In this document: one piece after another, positions 58,301 through 64,000 of the stretch
Position numbering within the stretch: the first letter of the stretch is position 1
How the letters are laid out: each line of letters starts with the position of its first letter
Assembly (NCBI GenBank): GCA_023055425.1
Contig: JALGPY010000006.1
Location: forward strand, 91,671,935-91,735,934
Source: Linanthus parryae
Lineage: Eukaryota; Streptophyta; Magnoliopsida; Ericales; Polemoniaceae
Length of the DNA: 64,000 bases
Reading direction: 5' to 3'
Made by a program: the position numbers and the translations under genes
Notes under the pieces: model-generated
Seen by the model: only the letters and a program-made list of their open reading frames with translations
What the model was told of the DNA's origin: nothing
Database searches by the model: none

Positions 58301-58451
58301 TGAGAAGGCTATAGCCCAGTATGAGGAAGAAAAAATGAAACATGAAGAGCATAGAAAGCAGCTCGATCAGTGGGCTGGCAACTCTATTCAGCTAGCGCTC
58401 AAGACTCACTTTTCAAGGTTCTGTTTGGGGAAGACTATTAGCACTGTGTAG
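55347..58451 (+). pseudogene. Antisense additional ORF of element D, 3' part (multi-exon, coiled coil)
   Basis: This continues the PMD-like ORF after element E. Apparent exons: from TGTTACAG (~55640) to GCAAAG|GTAGAA (~56029), encoding RWRVGANIDFEPELSMSQEV and a Lys/Pro-rich basic stretch; 56090-56326, a charged helical segment ending GAAGAAG|GTACCA; an exon after CTTTGACAG (56690); a Pro/Ala/Ser/Thr-rich stretch with repeated GTQ(L/V)NVASE (57200-57380); and a last coiled-coil exon (57984-58451, AIAQYEEEKMKHEEHRKQLD). In-frame stops lie near 57134, 57263 and 57694. Splice sites are by eye. Confidence 0.5.
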
Positions 58452-58685
58452 TATTCTTTTTTAAACTTTGAACGTCTTGCTTTGCTTTGCTATCTGGATT
58501 TTGTACTTTGAACATCTTTTGTACTTTGAAAATATAGACTTGGATCTTGCTTTATGAAAAACATTCGTTTTGGCTCTGTGGGTATCGAGCATCCTTTCTG
58601 CTTTCTTAGATCAGACAAGCTTGTATGCCAAAACTCATGTGTTTAAATATCGCTACCGCTTAAGTAGACTTTTGATTACGCATTG

Positions 58686-59230
58686 TTGCTATCTAAAGAG
58701 ATAGGCTTGATCAAAATGACTTCTATCTTAAACATATAGGTTCTGATTCTCGCGTCGGCACTATATAAGAAAATAGGCTTTAGTCAAGAAAATTGCTATC
58801 CATACAGATAAGCTTAACTCTCGCGTATTCATGTTGTCTAAAGAGATTAGTTGAGTTTCGTTGATATCTAGACAGATAGGCTTGAATTCGCGCGCCGCTG
58901 CTATCTAGTCAGATAGGCTTTAGTTTTGCTGCTATCTAAACATATAGGCTTATGTTCGCGTATTGCTGCTATCTAGACAGATAGGCTTTAGTTTTGCTGC
59001 TATCTAAACATATAGTCTTATGTTCGCGTATTGCTGCTATCTAAACATATAGGCTTTAGTTTTGCTACTATCTAAATAGATAGGCTTATGTTCACGTATT
59101 GCTGCTATCTAGCCAGATAGGCTTTAGTTTTGTGCTATCTAAACAGATATGCTTAAGTAGAAAAGGTTGCTATCTGGACAGATAGGCTTAAGATATGTGC
59201 ATTAGTGCTATTTAGACATATATGCTTAAA
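58686..59230 (+). repeat. Tandem repeat of hairpin-forming units in the 3' region of element D
   Basis: Units of alternating ~31 and ~37 bp (about 68 bp per pair) share a core CTATCTAGACAGATAGGCTT or CTATCTAAACATATAGGCTT. In many units CTATCT and AGATAG can pair around a 4-base loop. Spacers alternate between GTTTTGCTG- and GTTCGCGTATTG-like. Tandem repeats downstream of pol are a known habit of Tat/Ogre elements. Confidence 0.88.
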
Positions 59231-59608
59231 TTCGCAAAGTAATTGACTATCAGTCCTAACAAGTAATGCAATAATAAAGTGAGACCAGCAATTGACAAAA
59301 GATCTCTCATATAGGAGAGTCATTATCATTAATTGAATCCTCATATGGGAGGATGTGAGCAAAGTACAGGGCAAGGAAAGAAGAAAAAGACAAAGTTAAG
59401 GATAGTATTTCTTAAGCCATCGCATATTGACTGGTTTGGGAGTCGTGGCAGTCCCATGGCAATGTAAGATAGTGCAATAGCAGCTATCAAAGACTTATTT
59501 GACTTCAAATGGTCCTTTCCAGTTGTCAGCGAACTTGGGATGAGTTGCTTCGCGCATGCAGTGATCGGAAGCTCGTAGGACCAGATCTCCAACAACAAAG
59601 TCTCGGTA
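59231..59608. other. Spacer between integrase and the tandem repeat of element D
   Basis: No coding homology after the integrase end (minus strand); AT-rich. Nothing further recognised. Confidence 0.45.
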
Positions 59609-60763
59609 CTAAACAGTTTTGTTGTAGGCTCGAGAGATTCTTTCCTTGTACTTCACATTTTTTCTCTTGGCTTGCTCGCGCTTCTCATCCAGTAAAATAA
59701 GATCATGGTCGCGTTGGTTCTCGTATAGAGCGCTGAATGCCAACCTTGCATAGTTGACTTTGACTTCAGCAAGTACGACTGCCTCAGCTCCACAACAAAG
59801 CAAAAATGTCAAATTTCCTGTAGGATTTCTTGGTGATGTGCGATACGCCCATAATGCCACGCTCAGGGAATCTGCCCACTTCTTGTGATTATCTGTGACC
59901 ATATTACTTAGGATTCTGACGAGTGTCTTGTTTGTAGCCTCTGCTTGCCCATTCCCTTTTGGATAATAAGGCGTCGAGCACACCTGCCTAATGCTGTATT
60001 CCATCAACTTCGAAGCGACTTGGCGGTTGACGAAAGGAGTCCCATTGTCAGAAAGAATTGTATTGGGAATCCCAAAATAAATGATGTTCTCCTGGATGAA
60101 CTTGACAATTGCCAATGCATTTGTTGTGTTCAGAGGAACAACTTCCACCCATTTTGTTAACTGCTCAGTTCCAGTTAGGATGAACTATTTCCCATGCGAT
60201 GCTGGACGGATGGGACCGATGAAGTCCAGAGACCAAGTGTGGAACGACCAAAGGGTTCCCAACGCGTGCAAATCAACTGCATGAGCACTTACCAGGTTGC
60301 CATTGAATTTACACTGCTGACACCTCTTGACCTTCGTGCGACAATCAGCTTCCATGGTTGGCCAGAAGTAGCCAACAATTAAAAGTTGTCTGTAAATCTT
60401 CGCGCCTCCTTGATGCTCTACTTGATGTGACAACTCCATGACTTCTTGTATTTCTTTACTACTCAAGCACCTTAGTAGATTCCCATCACGCCCTTTCAGT
60501 CATAGCAAAACTAGTTTTAGCACATATCTGGTCGACTTCTTTTTGCGTTTGTCAGCCTCCTTCTTATCGCGTGGTAGGATCCCATCTTGCAGATAGTCGA
60601 TCAGGGGCTTCCTCCAATCGATTTCATCATCAATTATCGCAATTTCTAGAGAGTCTTTCACCAACTCACATTTCTCAATCACCTTGCAAGATCGCCTCAT
60701 ACAACGACATATGTGGCCAACAAATTCCATATCTCTGCGCCTTCCTGTAGACAGATACTTCAT
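59609..60763 (-). pseudogene. Element D integrase
   Basis: One frame on the minus strand with two internal stops (near 60500 and a TAG at about 60188). Zinc-binding HHCC region: HQVEHQGGAKIYRQ and RCQQCKFNGN (60466-60290). Core: WSLDFIGPI (~60220), LSDNGTPFVN (~60050) and PKGNGQAEATNKTL (~59950), then LSVALWAYRTSPRNPTG (~59850). No chromodomain was seen, as expected for Tat. Confidence 0.88.
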
Positions 60764-60764
60764 T

Positions 60765-61522
60765 TTATCCGCAAGAATTCTGGTGAATTTTCTCTATTAA
60801 GGCTTCTCCTTCCTCTTCCGTGATGCACCGCATCAATATTCCTCCAGGCCCCTTGTAATAGAGCATGATGTCACGTATACATAATCCATTTGTAGAAACC
60901 CAACCTTCCTTGCTTGTTCCTTCGGCATTTGCGCGCATGATAGGCTTTCTACAGTACTCAGCTTCGATAAACTCGTCCTCGCACAAATTCTTTATCAGGG
61001 AAGGGGTTGTTTCGACCTTGATTGAGATCTTTGCTGGACATTTATCTGAACTGACATTCGACCCCAAAGTGGCTAGGGCGTCTCCATGTCGATTGTCGGA
61101 TCTAGGAGTATGCTCATACTTGATCGAGTTAAACTTTTGGACCAGCTTCTGTACAATAGACCTTTAACTTAAAAAATTGGTCTCCTTTAGGCCATACTTG
61201 CTTGAAGACTGCTTCACAACCAACTTCGAATCCCCCATGACAATTATATTATGAACTTATAGAGCTTTGGCTGCGAGGAGGCCTGCGACCAAAGCCTCAT
61301 ATTCAACTTCATTGTTGGTTATCGTGAAGTCCATCCTGCTTGACATTTAATGACCTCCCCATTGGGTTTAGTGAGGACAATCCCAGTTCCTCCTCCAGCT
61401 CTTGTTGACGATCCATCAAAGTGAAGCCTCCAACTAGGTGATTCTATCGCGTATACCTCGGGTCCTTCGAGCTCCCCTTCTATCATAGGTTCGAAGTTCT
61501 CATTCGGGAATTGAGCTAACAA
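60765..61522 (-). pseudogene. Element D second (archaeal-type) RNase H and linker
   Basis: WRLHFDGSSTRAGGGTGIVL (61435-61376) followed by a NEVEYEALVAGL-like block (~61310) and MGDSKLVVKQ (~61240). This is the archaeal-type RNase H motif set that Tat elements carry besides their ordinary RNase H. Frames change near 61320 and 61070. 61067-60765 continues toward the integrase. Confidence 0.78.
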
Positions 61523-61737
61523 ATCTACCAGTGCTTGAGACTTAAACGGCTTTCGGGCGCACGCACGTGATGTCGTACTGTGATATGGTCATGCACCATT
61601 TCGCCAATATCCCACAGGGAACAGAGTGTCCCAACAAGTAACGTATAGGGTCACTTTTGGTTATTATGAAAACTTTGTGGGAAGTGAAATAATGATTTAA
61701 TTTTTCAATAACGAAAAATAGAGCAAGAAAATGACGT

Positions 61738-62700
61738 TCAATATCTGTGTACCAAGATTCCGCAGACTAGACTATGCGCGAGATGTAGTAAATGGGTCAC
61801 TCCTGACCTTAGAACTCTTGAGCCAGCAACGCCCCAATAGATTTCTCGGTTGATGTGAGATATAGGAGCAAAGGGGATACTAGTTGGGGGTGCGATCATT
61901 ACTCGTGGGGATATTAATAGCTCTTTAAGGTTCTCAAACATGGTCAGGGGCTCTTCTTTCCAAGAATATGTTACATTCTTGTTTAGCAGATTGCCAAAAC
62001 AGAACGTCAGCTCTGCAATTGCCGGTATGAACCTTCGCAGATATGAGAGCATTCCCAAGAACGTCTTTAACGCACTTTGAGTCTTAGGTGCTGGTAAGCT
62101 AGTAATGGCTGAAACCATTGCAGGATCAGGTTCAATTCCATGCCGGTGTATCACACACCCCAAGAATTTCCCTGAGGTCACCCCAAACGCGCACTTCATA
62201 GGGTTCATTTTCAGTTGGAACCTTCTGCACCTTTCAAACACTCTCCTCAGATCCTTCAAGTGATCTCCCTTTTGATTGAATTAACGACCAAGTCATCCAC
62301 ATAGAACCTGACCACTTGATGCATCATATCATGGAAAAGCTCCATCATCGCGCGCTGATAAGTCACACCATCATTCTTCAAGACAAAGGGCATGACTGTG
62401 TAATGGAATACTCCCACAGGTGTGATGAAAATGTCATCTTCCTCGCATCTTCAAGATCTATCTTGATCTGATTGTAGCCACTGAATTGTCCATGAAGCTA
62501 AACTTCTGGTGGCCTGCAGTAGAATCAATCAACAAATCTATGTTTGGCAATGGGAAGTCATCATTTGGACAAAATCGGTTCAAATCCATGAAGTCGACAC
62601 AAATGCAAAGCTTCCCATTCTTCTTTAAATCTGGTACGATGTTGGCTAACCATGTGGGATCGTGCTCTGGCTTGATGAAATTTTCATTTAGTAACTTCAT
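61738..62700 (-). pseudogene. Element D reverse transcriptase and first RNase H
   Basis: The N-terminal block TWLANIVPDLKKNGK (~62660) and CVDFMDLNRFCPNDDFPLP (~62610) lead to FSFMD, where a frameshift occurs. GVTYQRAMMELFHDMMHQ and catalytic FYVDDLVV (~62305) follow, then MNPMKCAFGVTSGKFLGCVI (~62200) and the TFLGMLSYLRRFIP block (~62050) into RNase H (YWGVAGS, degenerate). The order and wording are those of Tat/Athila-type Gypsy RT. Stops and frame changes near 62458 and 62260. Confidence 0.88.
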
Positions 62701-63129
62701 TATCTCTTATTTTATCTTCACATAGATTTCCGGGCGAAAACTCCTCGTACTCTGCTTTACTGGCTTCGACCCTGGGATGATATCCAATCTGTGCATGGTG
62801 AATTCTGTATCTAGGCCAGGCATTTCATCATATTCCCACACGAAAACGTCTTTGTATTCTGCCAGCAGCCTCAACAAACCCCGTTCTTCTTCATCATCAA
62901 GATTCGCGCTTAAGAATATCTGCCTTTTCTTTTACTCTGTCGGGCTCAAGAACATCTCTTTTAGCTCATGTTTCTGAGGTTTTGGCTTATCCTCCATACA
63001 TTCAGGCGCCTCCTTCAACTTTTCTATCGAAGTTTCTCTCATGAATCTATCTGGGACTTTCTGTGCTACCTCATTGATTTGCTCAGGGACATATTCGATA
63101 GATGAGGTCGAAGATGACCTCGCGCACCT

Positions 63130-63960
63130 TCAGATGCGATAGCACTTATTCATATTTGCATAAAAGCTGCCTATCTTCTTGCCCTCATCAGAGTGTTTGA
63201 AAACCCTTTTGAGGGTGTAAACGTTCTTCTTCTGGTATGCTACCTTCGACACCACGTTCGGTGATGGCTTCTCCTTCTGAGCTTCTCTCATCACCATTAC
63301 TCCTGCTGGTGATTGATCTTTGATGTCTTCCCACCTGGGCAGAGGGGTTGGCTTGAATGGTGCTGGCATCTCCTCGTCTCTCGTATTTGTGAACCAAACT
63401 GCCTCCATTATGTGTGCGTCATTAAGATTGAATGGATTTACCGAAGCTGGTATATCCACCTCCCTGTCTTTCCAAATTTCCTTCATCATCTGGTGAGTTG
63501 TTGATGGCACAGCATCGAAACGGTGAATCCATGCGCGACCAATGATCATATTGTAGGCGGTGTTGGCATTGATGACATGGAACTTATCAGAGCATTTGAT
63601 TTGGCCAATATGGATCCCCAGGCGAATCCATCCCACGGTCATCTGCGAATCGCTTACGAAACCCATCAAAGGCGACGATCGCTTGAAAATCTTGCTTTCT
63701 GAGATACCAGCCAAATCGAGAGTGCTGAGTGGTACCACATTCACTTATGCTCCTCCGTCGACGAAGGCTCTCTTCAATTCGACTCCGTTGACTACTGCTG
63801 TCACATACAATGGTCTTTGCTGGTTTGCATCTGTCTTCTTGTCCGCTTGCGCGAAGGTCATTTCCAAGCAAGTTGACCGCACGGCCCTGATAACTTCTCC
63901 ATTTGAGACTAGCAGTTCTTCTTCGAAGTCTTCATCCACCCTCAAGATCGCCTTCGTCAT
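63130..63960 (-). pseudogene. Element D protease region
   Basis: RPLYVTAVVNGVELKRAFVD then GGA and a TAA stop (63743-63745), continuing in frame with NVVPLSTLDLAGI. This is a retropepsin with active-site DGG in place of DTG/DSG, as often seen in Tat/Athila elements. NMIIGRAWIHRFDAVPST (~63555) is the flap/ILGR-like C-terminal block. The stop sits just after the active site (a Ser codon became TAA). The region upstream to 64000 should lead into gag. Confidence 0.8.
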
Positions 63961-64000
63961 CTCTTTGCGTCACACGCTTGAGAATTCATGTCATCGAAGA

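Larger units (their letters stand above)
41588..64000 (-). mobile_element. Element D: Ty3/Gypsy retrotransposon of Tat type, partial, minus strand
   Basis: Read right to left: protease, RT, RNase H, archaeal-type RNase H, integrase, a tandem-repeat 3' region, an additional ORF on the opposite strand and a candidate 3' LTR. A second RNase H of archaeal type, tandem repeats downstream of pol and an antisense additional ORF with a plant-mobile-domain-like region are reported features of the Tat lineage. The 5' LTR and most of gag lie beyond 64000. Element E (44525-55341) is inserted in the additional ORF. Pol carries many stops, so D is dead. Confidence 0.8.

Noticed and set aside
58686..59230. 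CRISPR-like array
   Set aside because: Repeats and spacers are both repetitive, the sequence is plant DNA within a retrotransposon, and no cas genes exist.

Overview
The window is nuclear DNA of a flowering plant, probably a eudicot. It holds one intact split plant gene; nearly everything else is transposable elements in different states of decay. No bacterial-type genes, CRISPR array or complete tRNA/rRNA gene was seen. The species cannot be named from the sequence.

Region 1 (651-24435) is a three-level nest of Ty1/Copia LTR retrotransposons. Old element A (LTRs 651-1059 and 24013-24435) was broken inside its reverse transcriptase by B (3590-22476, SIRE-like). B was in turn broken inside its extra third ORF by C (10769-19283). 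TSDs flank B (TTTTT) and C (TGTTA). Subtracting inserts gives about 4.9 kb for A, 10.4 kb for B and 8.5 kb for C. LTR divergence falls in nesting order (A most, C least). C has a single-frame gag-pol with only two nonsense codons.

Region 2 (24436-41587) is the least TE-dense part. It contains a complete six-exon minus-strand gene (CDS 26512-39055) for a UBE2W/UBC15-18-type ubiquitin-conjugating enzyme of 158 aa, with an 11.6-kb intron 4. That intron carries a ~533-bp unit repeated three times in tandem, GA microsatellites, an RTE-type LINE relic, a Stowaway-like MITE and several tiny poly(A)-bearing insertions flanked by short duplications. Upstream of the gene is a 446-bp hAT-type element with perfect 8-bp TSDs and two tRNA-like stretches in opposite orientation.

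Region 3 (41588-64000) is a decayed Ty3/Gypsy element D on the minus strand, running off the right edge. It has protease, RT, RNase H, a second (archaeal-type) RNase H and integrase. Beyond pol are a hairpin-forming tandem repeat (58686-59230) and an antisense, apparently spliced additional ORF resembling the plant mobile domain (PMD). This layout fits the Tat lineage. A second SIRE-like Copia element, E (44525-55341), is inserted in that antisense ORF.

B and E are relatives and can be compared. Both carry an extra ORF after pol with a plant-transposon-like domain and a coiled-coil/Lys-rich tail. Both have a gag stop followed by an intron-like acceptor and a +1 change of frame into pol. Both are studded with a short palindrome (CTCAAGGCCTTGAG and close variants) in LTRs, leaders and coding regions, read in two different frames. 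The dispersed palindrome is the strongest unexplained signal in the window.
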